DNA of 42,577 nt. It comes from an uncultured Acidobacteriia bacterium (lineage in GTDB: Bacteria > Acidobacteriota > Terriglobia > Bryobacterales > Bryobacteraceae). The position numbers and the translations under genes were made by a program. A model generated the notes under the pieces. That model was given only the letters and a program-made list of their open reading frames with translations. It had not been told where the DNA came from and ran no database searches. Location of the stretch: NCBI GenBank assembly GCA_903882645.1, contig CAIRXZ010000128.1, positions 1 to 42,577 of the forward strand, read 5' to 3'. Positions 1 to 8,309 of the stretch are shown piece by piece. How positions within the stretch are numbered: position 1 is the stretch's first letter; the number at the start of each line of letters is the position of its first letter.

Positions 1-96
1 AAAGCTCCAACATTCATGTCGCACACCCGATGCCGCCCTATCCAGCCCATCGCGATTCCTGCTATCGTATGATCCGGGACTTTTTCTGGAGGTGTG

Positions 97-1188
97 ATGG
101 CCAGCAGAAAGAGAAGCGAGACCCACTCGCACGATGCCCTTGTACCCAGCCCGCCGGTTCCTGTGCCACAGAAACCCGCGCGGCCATTGATCTTCGTTAG
201 CCACGACCACCGGGACGCGAAGTTAGCCGAGGCTTTCGCCAATCTTCTCACCGACGCCAGTGGTGGGTTTCTGAAGTCCTTCCGTTCATCGGATCGGAAG
301 GGTGGGGCCGGCATCGAGTTCGGACGCGAGTGGTACGGCGAGATCATGGACAAGATCAGCGACGCCACTGATGTCGTTGCTCTCCTGACGCAGCACAGCA
401 TAGGTCGCCCGTGGATTCTTTACGAGGCTGGCGTGGCCAAGGGTAAGCTGGACAAGCAAGTTCTCGGGCTTGTAATTGGCGTTCCATTCGAAACAGCAAT
501 ACGTGGTCCATTCGCTCAGTTCCACAACTCCGAGAACACCGAAGATTCAGTCACCAAGCTCGTGTTAGAGCTAATCTGCCGAAACTCCGAGGCGGAGCCG
601 CGGCCCGAAGCGGTACGTGACCGGGTGAGCGTGTTTCGTGAAAGCCTCAAGACTCTCGGGGCAGAGGAAGGAGTCGAGCCCACAGACCCGGCAGAGGCCG
701 AGGCCAACGCCGTTGCTAAGCTCTTTGAAGAAATCAAGGTAATGTTCCGTGAACTTCCCGAGAGGCTACAGGGCCAGTTGGCTGATAGCCTGGGTCCCCG
801 GTTTGGACGACGGCGGCGCTTCCATCCGATGATGTTCATGGACATGATGGAGCGTTTCCCGGCCGAGGAGGACCGAGCGACCAGTTGGCTGATGCTCATT
901 AGCGCGATGCGTGACGACGCGCCATGGCTTTACGAAATAGGCGTCGAAGTGTATCGTGCTGCGCGGACGGGCGATCAGAAAAGACTCGCGTCTGCGATTG
1001 CCGATTTCGAGCGTTCCTTGAAGATGTTGAGGCATGGCCGAATGATGGATCCCTTCATGGAAAGCAAAGAGATGCACATGATTATCCACGAGTTGCCGCA
1101 AGTTGCTCACCATTTTTTCGAAGTTGAGCTGTCGCCACCGCCAAAGGGCAAGGCCAAGGAGATCGAGGGTCCAGACAGCGGTTCGTAG
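97..1188 (+). CDS. TIR-domain protein (putative NADase or signalling effector)
   Basis: The protein has 363 residues. I start it at the ATG at 97 rather than the GTG at 94, because a GGAGG at 88-92 lies 4 nt before the ATG. Residues 1-30 are a proline-rich, basic leader without a signal peptide. Residues 31-160 read as a TIR domain: a first strand LIFVSHDHRD (31-40), a helix after it, and the motif RPWILYEAG, in which Glu110 is in the place of the catalytic glutamate of TIR NAD+ hydrolases. The C-terminal half (about 225-350) is helical and methionine-rich and I do not recognise it. Bacterial TIR proteins often cleave NAD+ during anti-phage defence; that role is inferred. It is followed after 22 nt by an unknown gene on the same strand. 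A weak -10-like TATGAT lies at 68-73. Base composition is less GC-rich than in the rest of the window, which suggests transfer. Confidence 0.8.
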   Translation: MASRKRSETHSHDALVPSPPVPVPQKPARPLIFVSHDHRDAKLAEAFANLLTDASGGFLKSFRSSDRKGGAGIEFGREWYGEIMDKISDATDVVALLTQHSIGRPWILYEAGVAKGKLDKQVLGLVIGVPFETAIRGPFAQFHNSENTEDSVTKLVLELICRNSEAEPRPEAVRDRVSVFRESLKTLGAEEGVEPTDPAEAEANAVAKLFEEIKVMFRELPERLQGQLADSLGPRFGRRRRFHPMMFMDMMERFPAEEDRATSWLMLISAMRDDAPWLYEIGVEVYRAARTGDQKRLASAIADFERSLKMLRHGRMMDPFMESKEMHMIIHELPQVAHHFFEVELSPPPKGKAKEIEGPDSGS

Positions 1189-1210
1189 CCGCAAGCTTGA
1201 CATCATCGAT

Positions 1211-1852
1211 ATGGCCACTGACAAAGAGCTTATCGAGTCCAAAAAGTCAGAGTTGCTTCGCTCGGCCATCGAGTCGCTCGCGAGTCGGCTTCCCAAGGCC
1301 CGCGGAGATCTCGAAAGTGCTCTCAATCGGGCGTTCGACATTGGCTTGACGATTGACCCGCCAGAGTACAGCACCAGTTTCGGCCTCATTACCGCTTCGA
1401 GTTTCAGCCCAAACAGGTTCGACCCGGATCTAGGTGATGGTGAGAGCGTAAAGCCCGGGAACGTCAGGCTAGACATGCGGCGCCTCCTGGTTGCCGGCGC
1501 TCAGACCGCCCGGGACATAGCGGCGACGGTCAAGCTGCCGTGGCTCCTTCCGATGACCGCACTGATTCTCTGGGACAGGCTTTGGTCGCTGCTCCGGATC
1601 AAGATCACCGACGAGGAAGCATGCGTTATCTGGATCATGTGGATGAATTGCGACGAGGACCAAACGGTACCAGAGACAATTCTCCTGCCCAAGGTGAATG
1701 AGGACCGGGCACGGTACGGCCATGCGCCACTGTCAGAGAAGGAACTCGCGGACGCTCTTGGGACGCTGGAGCGGATGCAGTGTATCAAGCGGTCCCGGAA
1801 CGACCCCGCCAGATGGTGGCTGCGCGAGTGGATTCGGGTCAAGTACAGATAG
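1211..1852 (+). CDS. Unknown protein paired with the TIR gene
   Basis: This gene encodes 213 residues from the ATG at 1211; a longer frame from 1103 would overlap the TIR gene and begins with unlikely arginine-rich sequence. I recognise no family. The N-terminal 60 residues look helical and amphipathic (KELIESKKSELLRSAIESLA). A hydrophobic stretch near residues 105-130 contains LPWLLPMTALILWDRLW and could pack in a core or against a membrane. The last 75 residues (DEEACVIWIMW, then EKELADALGTLERM, then a tryptophan-rich end) have the look of a winged-helix fold, which is a guess from pattern only. It lies 22 nt after the TIR stop with no promoter visible between, so the two are probably co-transcribed and may work as sensor and effector. 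Composition matches the TIR gene rather than the downstream genes. Confidence 0.65.
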   Translation: MATDKELIESKKSELLRSAIESLASRLPKARGDLESALNRAFDIGLTIDPPEYSTSFGLITASSFSPNRFDPDLGDGESVKPGNVRLDMRRLLVAGAQTARDIAATVKLPWLLPMTALILWDRLWSLLRIKITDEEACVIWIMWMNCDEDQTVPETILLPKVNEDRARYGHAPLSEKELADALGTLERMQCIKRSRNDPARWWLREWIRVKYR

Positions 1853-1959
1853 CAGATCAGCCCCTGGGGAGTCTGACGAACCGAACGAAGCCTGCGGAGG
1901 ACGCCCGGTGTAAGCTCCTCCCGAAGCATGAGACCAACCGGCGAAAGGAAACCACACCC

Positions 1960-3282
1960 ATGTCGAAGTTGATCCTGCGCCGCCGCGAATTCGTGGCGGG
2001 CGCCTTGGCGGGATTGGGCTCGGCGGAGGCCGCGCCCCAGGGCGCGGGCGCGAACTACGCGGTGAAGTTCTACCCGTTCACCGAGCACCCCGATTCCGAC
2101 ACTTGTTGGTCGCTCTCGGCCGGGCCCGATGGGCGCATTTACGCGGCCGCTTGCGCGGAGGGCGTGCCGGGCGGAGTGGTGAAGCCGGTGCGCTACAACG
2201 AACAGCGCGACAACCTCGATTACTTGTTCAACCTGGCGGAGAAGGTCGAGGATCCGCCCGATTCCGGCCGCGCGACGCAGTGCAAGATTCACTACAGCTT
2301 CGTCCCCTCCGTGCAGGATGGCGTCCTGTACATGGCGACGCACCTCTCGGGGCCGCCCATCGACCTGCCCTCCTACTCGCCGTGGTACTCGTGGCACGAC
2401 CCGAAGCGGTGTTTCCGCGGCTCCGCGCTGCTGGCCTTCGACACGCGCAAGGACCAGGTGCTGTGGTGGGACACGCTCATTCCGAAAGAAGGATGCCGCT
2501 GCCTGCTGCACGACGAGGAACGGCGCACGCTCTACGCTCTCAGTTATCCCCGCGATCACCTCATCATTTACGACCTGAAGACGCGCCAGCGCCGCGACAT
2601 CGGGCGCATCGGCTCGATCAACGGGCAGACGCTGTTCTTGGATAAGAGCCATCGCGTGTGGACCACCAACGACTACGGCCATTTGGTCCGCTATACGCCC
2701 GAGAAGGACCGCATCGAAATCTCGCCCTTAATCTTGCCGCACAACCCGGAATACCAGACGGGTTGGCACAGTGTGTTCTACGATGTGGCGCCGTCGCCGG
2801 ACCGCGAGTGCGTCTACGCCGTCACCTGGAGCCCCAACCCGTACCTCATGCGGATCTGGCCGAACGAAGGAGAGTGGCCGCGGGTCGAAGACCTGGGGCC
2901 GGCTACCCAGCCGCGCGACGCCGCCTTCCCGATGAGCATGTTCCAGGACCACTGCGGCGGCCTCACCTTCGCCGGCGACGGAAAGCTGTACTTCGTCGCC
3001 TCGCGCTGGCGCGACCCGGCTTACAATCCCATGGACGCCACGCATAAGGACCGGGAAGGCGTGGTCTGGCGGCTGGACCCGGCCACGCTGCGGCGCGAGG
3101 AGGTGACGCGCATCGAGCATCCCAACGGACCCGCGCATTACGTCTCGCGCGGCGCGGTGGACCACAACGGCGACCTGTTCTTCGGCCACGTGGGGAATCG
3201 CCCGTGCGGCATTTTCAAGGTGAGCATGCCGGCGGACCGGAAGAAGAAAGACGCTCACCTTCCCATCCGGATGTGGGGATAG
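1960..3282 (+). CDS. Tat-exported beta-propeller-like protein
   Basis: The product has 440 residues. The start at 1960 is preceded by AAAGGAA at 1944-1950 with good spacing, and the open frame further upstream carries no protein-like sequence. Residues 7-25 (RRREFVAGALAGLGSAEAA) form a twin-arginine signal: two or three arginines followed by F-V, a short hydrophobic stretch and an Ala-x-Ala-like end, so the folded protein is probably exported by Tat. The remainder shows repeated blade-like units with G-(D/R)-G-x-(I/L)-Y patterns (AGPDGRIYAAA, DGVLYMATH, GDGKLYFVAS, HNGDLFFGH), typical of a six- or seven-bladed propeller. Cys and His residues are scattered but no catalytic motif is clear. A related-looking propeller gene follows 10 nt later, so the pair is likely one operon. 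Substrate unknown; an SMP-30-like hydrolase or a sugar/quinone-binding propeller is possible. Confidence 0.7.
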   Translation: MSKLILRRREFVAGALAGLGSAEAAPQGAGANYAVKFYPFTEHPDSDTCWSLSAGPDGRIYAAACAEGVPGGVVKPVRYNEQRDNLDYLFNLAEKVEDPPDSGRATQCKIHYSFVPSVQDGVLYMATHLSGPPIDLPSYSPWYSWHDPKRCFRGSALLAFDTRKDQVLWWDTLIPKEGCRCLLHDEERRTLYALSYPRDHLIIYDLKTRQRRDIGRIGSINGQTLFLDKSHRVWTTNDYGHLVRYTPEKDRIEISPLILPHNPEYQTGWHSVFYDVAPSPDRECVYAVTWSPNPYLMRIWPNEGEWPRVEDLGPATQPRDAAFPMSMFQDHCGGLTFAGDGKLYFVASRWRDPAYNPMDATHKDREGVVWRLDPATLRREEVTRIEHPNGPAHYVSRGAVDHNGDLFFGHVGNRPCGIFKVSMPADRKKKDAHLPIRMWG

Positions 3283-3292
3283 GAGGCGCGCC

Positions 3293-4387
3293 ATGCAAAC
3301 TCCCAGCAGAGTCGATCGGAATTCGCCCGAGGTGCGGGCGTTTCAGGAAGAGATGCGGCGCGGGATCTTCATCCGCGAAGGCACGATGATCGCCTTTCCC
3401 ACCTGCTTTCCGGGCGCGACCACGCCCATCCCGCACGACGAAAGCCGGATCACCGCGCTCGACGCTGCCGCCAATGGAACCATCTTCGGCGGAACCAGCG
3501 GCAGGCAGACTCACCTATTCGTGGCGGGCTTCCACGGGCTGACTGGCGCGGTGTTCGATTTCGGCATGCCGGCCGGCGCAACGCAGTGCGCGGCGGTCTG
3601 CTGCGGGGCGTCCCGCGTGGTTGCGTTCGTGAACGGGCCGCGCGGAGGCCGTGCGGTAGCCGCGCCCCTGGTCGCGGTCTCGCAGGACCTGATCCAGGAG
3701 TGGGGATTCAACCGGCCGCAGTTGCAGGATTTGGGCGAGTGCGTGCCCGGAGAAACGGTGACGCACGCCGTTCGGGACGAGTCGCGCGGCATGGTGGTTG
3801 GAGCCGCCACGCGGCATCTCTTCACCCTGGACTTGGCTTCCTCGAAGATCCAGGTGGTGGGCGAGGTTCCCGCGGCGGGCCGCATCGCGTTCTCGCCGGG
3901 CGGCGCGGCGTACGGCCGCGACGGCGCGGACTACTTGTGGCGGTTCGACCCGAAGGCGGGCAGCCTGAGCCGCCAGGCCGTGCGGCTTCCCGCCGGCGCC
4001 TGGGATCACCCGCTGGTGTGGGCCAAGGACGCCCGCGCGGGGTTGTTGTTCACGGCCGACCGCGACGGCCGGATCTTCTCGTTCGACGAAGCCCAAGGCT
4101 TCGCGGGACCCGTCGGCAAGGCGCCGCTCGCGCCGGTAGGGCCTATGGCGGTCACCCTCGACGGCCGGCTCTTTGGTGTTTGCGGAGACGAGATCGCCAA
4201 TGTGTTCCGCTGCGACCCGAAGAGCCGCGAAGTCACGAACCTCGGCGTGGCGGCCTCCGTGATCCAGCGGCGGCGGTACGGGTATGAGTTCGGGGACGCC
4301 GTGACGGGCCGGGACGGCGAGATCGTCTTCGGCGAAAACGATAACGGCGGCCACTTGTGGCTGTACTTTCCGCGGATTCGAGCCTGA
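3293..4387 (+). CDS. Second beta-propeller-like protein
   Basis: The 364-residue product starts at an ATG 10 nt after the preceding propeller gene, with GGAGG in the gap (about 3281-3285). It has no signal peptide. Blade-like repeats of the type DGxxF/Y-GG/V recur through the chain: AANGTIFGGTSG near residue 62, RGMVVGAATRHLFTLDL near 165, PGGAAYGRDG near 203, DRDGRIFSFDEA, LDGRLFGVCGDE, RDGEIVFGENDNGGHLW at the end. The pairing and spacing suggest that it acts with the Tat-exported propeller, but this protein appears cytoplasmic unless it is exported by hitch-hiking on its neighbour. I cannot give a function. Downstream, 4388-4468 holds a palindromic repeat and then a convergent gene. Confidence 0.65.
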   Translation: MQTPSRVDRNSPEVRAFQEEMRRGIFIREGTMIAFPTCFPGATTPIPHDESRITALDAAANGTIFGGTSGRQTHLFVAGFHGLTGAVFDFGMPAGATQCAAVCCGASRVVAFVNGPRGGRAVAAPLVAVSQDLIQEWGFNRPQLQDLGECVPGETVTHAVRDESRGMVVGAATRHLFTLDLASSKIQVVGEVPAAGRIAFSPGGAAYGRDGADYLWRFDPKAGSLSRQAVRLPAGAWDHPLVWAKDARAGLLFTADRDGRIFSFDEAQGFAGPVGKAPLAPVGPMAVTLDGRLFGVCGDEIANVFRCDPKSREVTNLGVAASVIQRRRYGYEFGDAVTGRDGEIVFGENDNGGHLWLYFPRIRA

Positions 4388-4391
4388 CGGC

Positions 4392-4440
4392 GGCCTCGAG
4401 TAGGGCGCGCCTCCTGGCCTGCCTTCTTGGCGGCCGCACT
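4392..4440. repeat. Intergenic palindromic element (GGGCGCGCCTCCTGGCC type)
   Basis: A GC-rich block between two convergent genes reads GGGCGCGCCTCCTGGCCTGC after 4402 and is bordered by GGCGGCC and GGCGGCCGC, which can pair. A near-identical core (GGGCGGGCCTCCTGGCCTGC) occurs at 39344-39365, directly before gspF. It may also serve as a bidirectional terminator. Confidence 0.5.
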
Positions 4441-4468
4441 TCGGGCGCGATGGCGGCGCTCCGGACTC

Positions 4469-4954
4469 TTACAACTTCTTGAAGAGCTTGTCGAAGGCGT
4501 TGCGCGCGTCCTCGGAATTCCGCGGGGCGGGCGGGCCGGCGTTCACCGGCGGCGCCGCGGAGGCGTTGCCGGAAGTGCCCTCGCGCGCCACCGTGACGCG
4601 CGGCGCAAACAGGCTGCACGCGTTGTTCTTGTCCTTGACCGGGATGCGCGCCGGGATGGGCTTTAAGCACTGGAATCGCGTGGAAGGCTCGAAGTGGGAG
4701 CATTGCTTGCAGCAATGCAGCTCGGCGTTGCACTTGGGGCAGTTGCCGGCGTAGTCGAGGTCGGGCGGAAGCGCCGTCGAGCAGTTGAAGCACCTGGCCG
4801 CGGCCACGTGCTGAACCAGCCGCGGCAGCCGCGGCCCGGTCAAATCTATGGAAGGGCGCGGCCCCTGCGGTTTGGGGCGATCCCCGTGGAAGGGACTCGT
4901 GTCGCGGTCCGAGTCCATGTACCCAGGTTGTCTGTACTTGCGATCACTGTCCAT
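4469..4954 (-). CDS. Cysteine-rich zinc-ribbon protein, unknown
   Basis: The gene reads 161 residues from the ATG at 4954, which has GGAG about 12 nt upstream; a longer frame to 5074 adds only low-complexity sequence. The first 50 residues are polar and look disordered (repeated MDSDR). Residues 55-113 hold nine cysteines arranged as CxxC (55, 58), CxxC (72, 75), CCxxC (81, 82, 85) and single cysteines at 96 and 113, which can ligate at least two zinc ions in a ribbon-like arrangement. A proline-alanine linker follows, and the extreme C-terminus is a charged amphipathic segment (ARNAFDKLFKKL), the sort of tail that binds a partner. It is divergent from the TonB receptor. The function is unknown; a metal-dependent adaptor or regulator is a reasonable guess. 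Confidence 0.6.
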   Translation of the reverse strand: MDSDRKYRQPGYMDSDRDTSPFHGDRPKPQGPRPSIDLTGPRLPRLVQHVAAARCFNCSTALPPDLDYAGNCPKCNAELHCCKQCSHFEPSTRFQCLKPIPARIPVKDKNNACSLFAPRVTVAREGTSGNASAAPPVNAGPPAPRNSEDARNAFDKLFKKL

Positions 4955-5274
4955 GGGGGAAGATTGCTCCGTCAAATTGCGTGACGCGGGAACATTTCGA
5001 TCCAAATTCCGGTGGAGCCGGAAAGCCAAAACCCGAACCGGTTTCCGCGCAAGCCGTCTGAAAGACCAGGGCAAGCGGTCGGCGGGAGATTGCCGGAGGG
5101 ACTCTGGGAGAACGCGGATGGCGTTCGGGCATATGCAGGCTCGACGCCTGCCGATGCACCCAATACATGTTTACCACGGATTGGCGCCGTTTGCACGATC
5201 CCGTGGGCGGACAAATGTAACCGGCGTCCCCGTTTCATGGCGGACGCCGCCCCGCAAGTTGGTATTCTATTCCC
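4955..5274. other. Intergenic region between divergent genes
   Basis: These 320 bases contain no convincing gene. They hold two hairpins: GCAGGC-TCGAC-GCCTGC at 5135-5151 and GGCGTCC...GGACGCC at 5223-5248. A -10-like TATTCT at 5263-5268 lies 6 nt before the GTG of the TonB receptor gene. Confidence 0.5.
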
Positions 5275-7545
5275 GTGAATCGCCCCCGGTTGGCTCTATT
5301 CGGCCTGGTTGTCGCTGTTGCAGCGGCGTGCGCCCAGGAGCCCGGCGAAGTGCGCGGATCGGTGCTGGACGCGCGCGGGGGCGAGGCGCTTTCGAGCGTG
5401 GCGGTCCTGCTAGTGGGCGGCGATTACCGGGCAATTACCGACGCCGCCGGGCATTTCGGCATACAGGGCGTGGAGGCCGGCGACTACGTGCTGAACGTCT
5501 CCACCGTGGGTTACCGGCTCATCAAGCGGCCGTTTCACGTGGACGCGGGCGAAACCAAGGAGTTCGAGGTCATTCTGAGTCCCGACACCTTCCGCCAGAC
5601 GGACACGGTGGAGGTGACCGCGGGGCCTTTCGATTTGGCGCGGCAGGACAGCCCGTCGACGCTGGCGCTATCGGGCAACGACGCCAAGAACCTGGCCAGC
5701 GTGCTGGCCGACGACCCGCTGCGCGCGGTGCAAAGCCTGCCGGGGGTCAGCTCCAACGACGACTTCGAGGCGCGCTTCTCGCTGCGCGGGGCGGACTTCA
5801 GCCGGATCGGTTTGTATTTCGACGGCATCCTGCTCCACATGCCCCTCCACACCGTGGAGGGAACCCAGCAGACCGGTTCCGGCTCGGCCTTCAACGGCGA
5901 CATGGTGGAGGACCTCGAATTATACGAGGGCGCCTGGCCGCAGCGCTTCCAGGACCGTACCGCGGGCGTGCTCGACATCCACACCCGCGACGGCAGCCGT
6001 ACCGGGACTTCCATTCGCGCGGCCGCCAGCGTATCCAACGCCGGCGTCATCGCCGAGGGTCCACTCGGCTCCGCCCGCCGCGGATCGTGGCTGGTGAGCG
6101 CGCGCAAGGGCTACCTGCAATACATCCTTGCCAGGACCATGTCCACAACCATTCCTTCGCTCGTGTTTGGCATGGAGGACGTTCAGGGCCGCCTGGCTTA
6201 CGACCTGACGGCGCGCAACACCCTGGACCTGGACGTTCTGGAGAGCTATTCCGACCTGGACCGCTCCGGCGCCAAGAGCAGCCTGGGCATCAACTCGTTG
6301 ATGGGCGCGGGCTACCATTACACGTTTGGCAACATGACCTGGCGCTACACGCCCGGCGGCAAGCTGGTCGTAACCAACCACGCCGCGTGGATGCGCGAGA
6401 AGTTCGACGACACCAGCCCCGCCAACTCGCCGCTGGCGGGAGGCCATTACGGCGAGTGGGTCTGGGACGCCAACGCCACTTGGCTGTGGAGCGCGGCCAG
6501 CTCGCTCGATGCGGGCTGGTCCGTGCGCAAGCTGCACGATTCGGGATACTCGAACCAGTTCCTCTCCACCACGCCGTTCGTGCGGCTGCTGACGCACGAC
6601 GACGGGACCGCAGTCCACGAAGGCGGCTATGCCCAACAATCGTGGACCCTGGCGTCAGGCCATCTGCATTTCAGCGTGGGCGCGCGCTGGGACCATCACT
6701 CCTACGACGGCGTTTCGGCTGTTTCGCCGTTCGCTTCGGCGCAGTTTCTTCTCACGCGCTCCACGCGCGTGCAGCTCGGCTGGGGGCAATACGTTCAGTT
6801 CCCGGAGCTTTCGGACCTCGCCTCGACCATCGGCGGCCGGCGGCTATTGCCGATGCGGGCCACGCACGCCATCGGCGCGGTGGAGCAGCGTTTGGGCGAA
6901 CGCACGCGCATGCGGGTGGAGTACTACGAGCGCGAAGACCGCGACTTGATCGACCAGCCGTTTTACGATCCGCGAATCCTCAACAACAAGGTCTTCGTCC
7001 CGGCCTTGAACCCGCCGCTCTACAACTCCGGGCGGGGCTATGCGCGCGGCTTCGAGTTCCTGGCCGAACGCCGCAGCGCCAACCGGCTCACCGGGTGGGT
7101 CTCCTACGCCTACGGCGTCACCCGGCAGCGCGACGGAGTGGAGGGCATCTCGTACCCGTCCGACTGGGACCAGCGCCACACCATCAACGTCTTCGCCGGT
7201 TACCGCGTGAAGCCCACCGTGAACCTCAGCGTGCGCTGGATGTATGGGAGCGGCTTCCCCTATCCCGGCTTTCTGCGCATGCAGAGCGGCCTATACTACC
7301 TGACCGCCGCCAAGAACCAACTGCGCTTCGATCCGTACCAGCGCCTGGACTGGCGCATCAACAAGTCCTGGACCAAAGCCAAGTACAAGCTGACGCTCTA
7401 CGGCGAAGTCGTCAACCTGACCAACCGGACCAACTACCGCTTCGACTCTCTGAACAGCTACAACACCAAAACGGGCCAGATCAACATCACCCTGGACAGG
7501 CTGTTTCCGATCCTGCCCTCGGCGGGGTTCGTGTTCGAGAGGTGA
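5275..7545 (+). CDS. TonB-dependent outer-membrane receptor with carboxypeptidase-regulatory N-domain
   Basis: The protein has 756 residues from a GTG at 5275. It has a Sec signal (RLALFGLVVAVAAACAQ), with the mature part beginning near residue 21. Residues 24-105 form a carboxypeptidase-regulatory-like beta-sandwich (GEVRGSVLDARGGEALSSV, then TDAAGHFGIQGVEAGDYVL). Residues about 115-250 are the plug (SLPGVSSNDDFEARFSLRG, YFDGILLHMPLH). The rest is a strand-rich barrel ending in aromatic-rich strands and a terminal VFER. No TonB box is obvious. Outer-membrane receptors of this fused type are abundant in Acidobacteriota and Bacteroidota and import sugars, peptides or metal chelates with energy from TonB-ExbBD; the substrate here cannot be read. 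No Shine-Dalgarno is seen, and a TATTCT hexamer 6 nt upstream would place transcription start at the GTG. Confidence 0.85.
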   Translation: MNRPRLALFGLVVAVAAACAQEPGEVRGSVLDARGGEALSSVAVLLVGGDYRAITDAAGHFGIQGVEAGDYVLNVSTVGYRLIKRPFHVDAGETKEFEVILSPDTFRQTDTVEVTAGPFDLARQDSPSTLALSGNDAKNLASVLADDPLRAVQSLPGVSSNDDFEARFSLRGADFSRIGLYFDGILLHMPLHTVEGTQQTGSGSAFNGDMVEDLELYEGAWPQRFQDRTAGVLDIHTRDGSRTGTSIRAAASVSNAGVIAEGPLGSARRGSWLVSARKGYLQYILARTMSTTIPSLVFGMEDVQGRLAYDLTARNTLDLDVLESYSDLDRSGAKSSLGINSLMGAGYHYTFGNMTWRYTPGGKLVVTNHAAWMREKFDDTSPANSPLAGGHYGEWVWDANATWLWSAASSLDAGWSVRKLHDSGYSNQFLSTTPFVRLLTHDDGTAVHEGGYAQQSWTLASGHLHFSVGARWDHHSYDGVSAVSPFASAQFLLTRSTRVQLGWGQYVQFPELSDLASTIGGRRLLPMRATHAIGAVEQRLGERTRMRVEYYEREDRDLIDQPFYDPRILNNKVFVPALNPPLYNSGRGYARGFEFLAERRSANRLTGWVSYAYGVTRQRDGVEGISYPSDWDQRHTINVFAGYRVKPTVNLSVRWMYGSGFPYPGFLRMQSGLYYLTAAKNQLRFDPYQRLDWRINKSWTKAKYKLTLYGEVVNLTNRTNYRFDSLNSYNTKTGQINITLDRLFPILPSAGFVFER

Positions 7546-7590
7546 GGGGCGAGAGCTGGACGTCGAACGCGGCTCCCTTTGCTCACGGGT

Positions 7591-8019
7591 TCACGCTGCG
7601 TCGCGTATCTCGATCGCGATCTGCTTGCCGAGCACTGCGAAAGCCGCCTCGATCTGGTCGAGCCGGGAGTAGCGCCGCAGGTCGAACAACCGCTCCACTT
7701 GCTGCTTTGCCTGGCCCATGCGGCGAGCCAGTTCCGCCTTCGTCATGTGGGCGGCGCGCAGTTGCTGGTAGAGCTCCACCTTGGCCGCGGCCAACGCGGG
7801 AGCCGTCACGGGCCGCACGTGCTTTCCGCGGAGTTTGCCGGGCGCTGGAATGTCCCGCTTACCTGCGATCAGATCGGACAGCATGGCTACCAGCAGGTCT
7901 TGAGCCATCGCGTAGGCGTCCGCCGGATTATCGCCATGTGTCGCGTGTCCAAAGTCCGGGAACTTAACGAGGATTCCTCCCTCCGGATCGGGTTCGAAAA
8001 GCGCTGGATAGACCATCAT
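7591..8019 (-). CDS. hicB: HicB-family antitoxin with C-terminal HTH
   Basis: The protein has about 142 residues. Two ATGs stand in tandem (8019 and 8016); AAGGGG just before them favours the second. The N-terminal 60 residues are the partial RNase-H-like fold of HicB antitoxins (YPALFEPDPEGGILVKFPDFG...ATHGDNPADAYAMAQDLL). Residues 85-140 form a helix-turn-helix (MTKAELARRMGQAKQQVERL) that would bind the operon's own promoter. The HicA stop codon (8018-8016) overlaps the start, the usual toxin-first order of this system. HicB blocks HicA and represses the pair. The 3' end faces the TonB receptor gene across 45 nt. Confidence 0.88.
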   Translation of the reverse strand: MMVYPALFEPDPEGGILVKFPDFGHATHGDNPADAYAMAQDLLVAMLSDLIAGKRDIPAPGKLRGKHVRPVTAPALAAAKVELYQQLRAAHMTKAELARRMGQAKQQVERLFDLRRYSRLDQIEAAFAVLGKQIAIEIRDAA

Positions 8020-8216
8020 TTCCCCTTCTTGCGAAGGTCGGCGAGCGTTGTGCCAAGCTCCTTGGCGATCTCGTTGGCGAGGCTGCCGAGGTCCTTGGCG
8101 GCGTGACGAGGGATGAAGCTCGTCTTGCCGGCGAGCAGGATCTTCGTGTGTCCGCCCGCCTCCTCGAACCTCGCGCCCGCCTTGCTCAGCAACCGTTTCA
8201 GTTCGCCGGCCTTCAC
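8016..8216 (-). CDS. hicA: HicA-family mRNA interferase toxin
   Basis: This 66-residue protein shows the double-stranded-RNA-binding-like HicA fold: KAGELKRLLSKAGARF, then GGHTKI with the catalytic histidine at position 23, and PRHAAKDLGSLANEIAKELG near the end. HicA cleaves mRNA independently of the ribosome when not bound by HicB. The start is a GTG at 8216 without a Shine-Dalgarno; TACTAT at 8227-8222 lies 5 nt upstream, so a leaderless transcript is possible. Its stop overlaps the HicB start. The pair lies downstream of the polyprenyl synthase gene but is separated by 93 nt and has its own promoter-like sequence. Confidence 0.88.
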   Translation of the reverse strand: MKAGELKRLLSKAGARFEEAGGHTKILLAGKTSFIPRHAAKDLGSLANEIAKELGTTLADLRKKGK

Positions 8217-8309
8217 GATTTATAGTACACCGATTTGTTGACGTAAGTTGGCAGAAAAGATGCCCGAAAATACAAGGAAATGCCGGCGCTCCTGGCGTTC
8301 GAGCGAATG

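Noticed and set aside
1103-1210. Earlier start for the TIR partner gene
   Set aside because: It would overlap the TIR gene by 86 nt and add an arginine-rich stretch; the ATG at 1211 fits the gap after the TIR stop.
4848-7967. Plus-strand frame of 1039 codons over the TonB receptor
   Set aside because: The sequence is arginine-rich shadow of the receptor in another frame; the receptor frame has signal, plug and barrel motifs.
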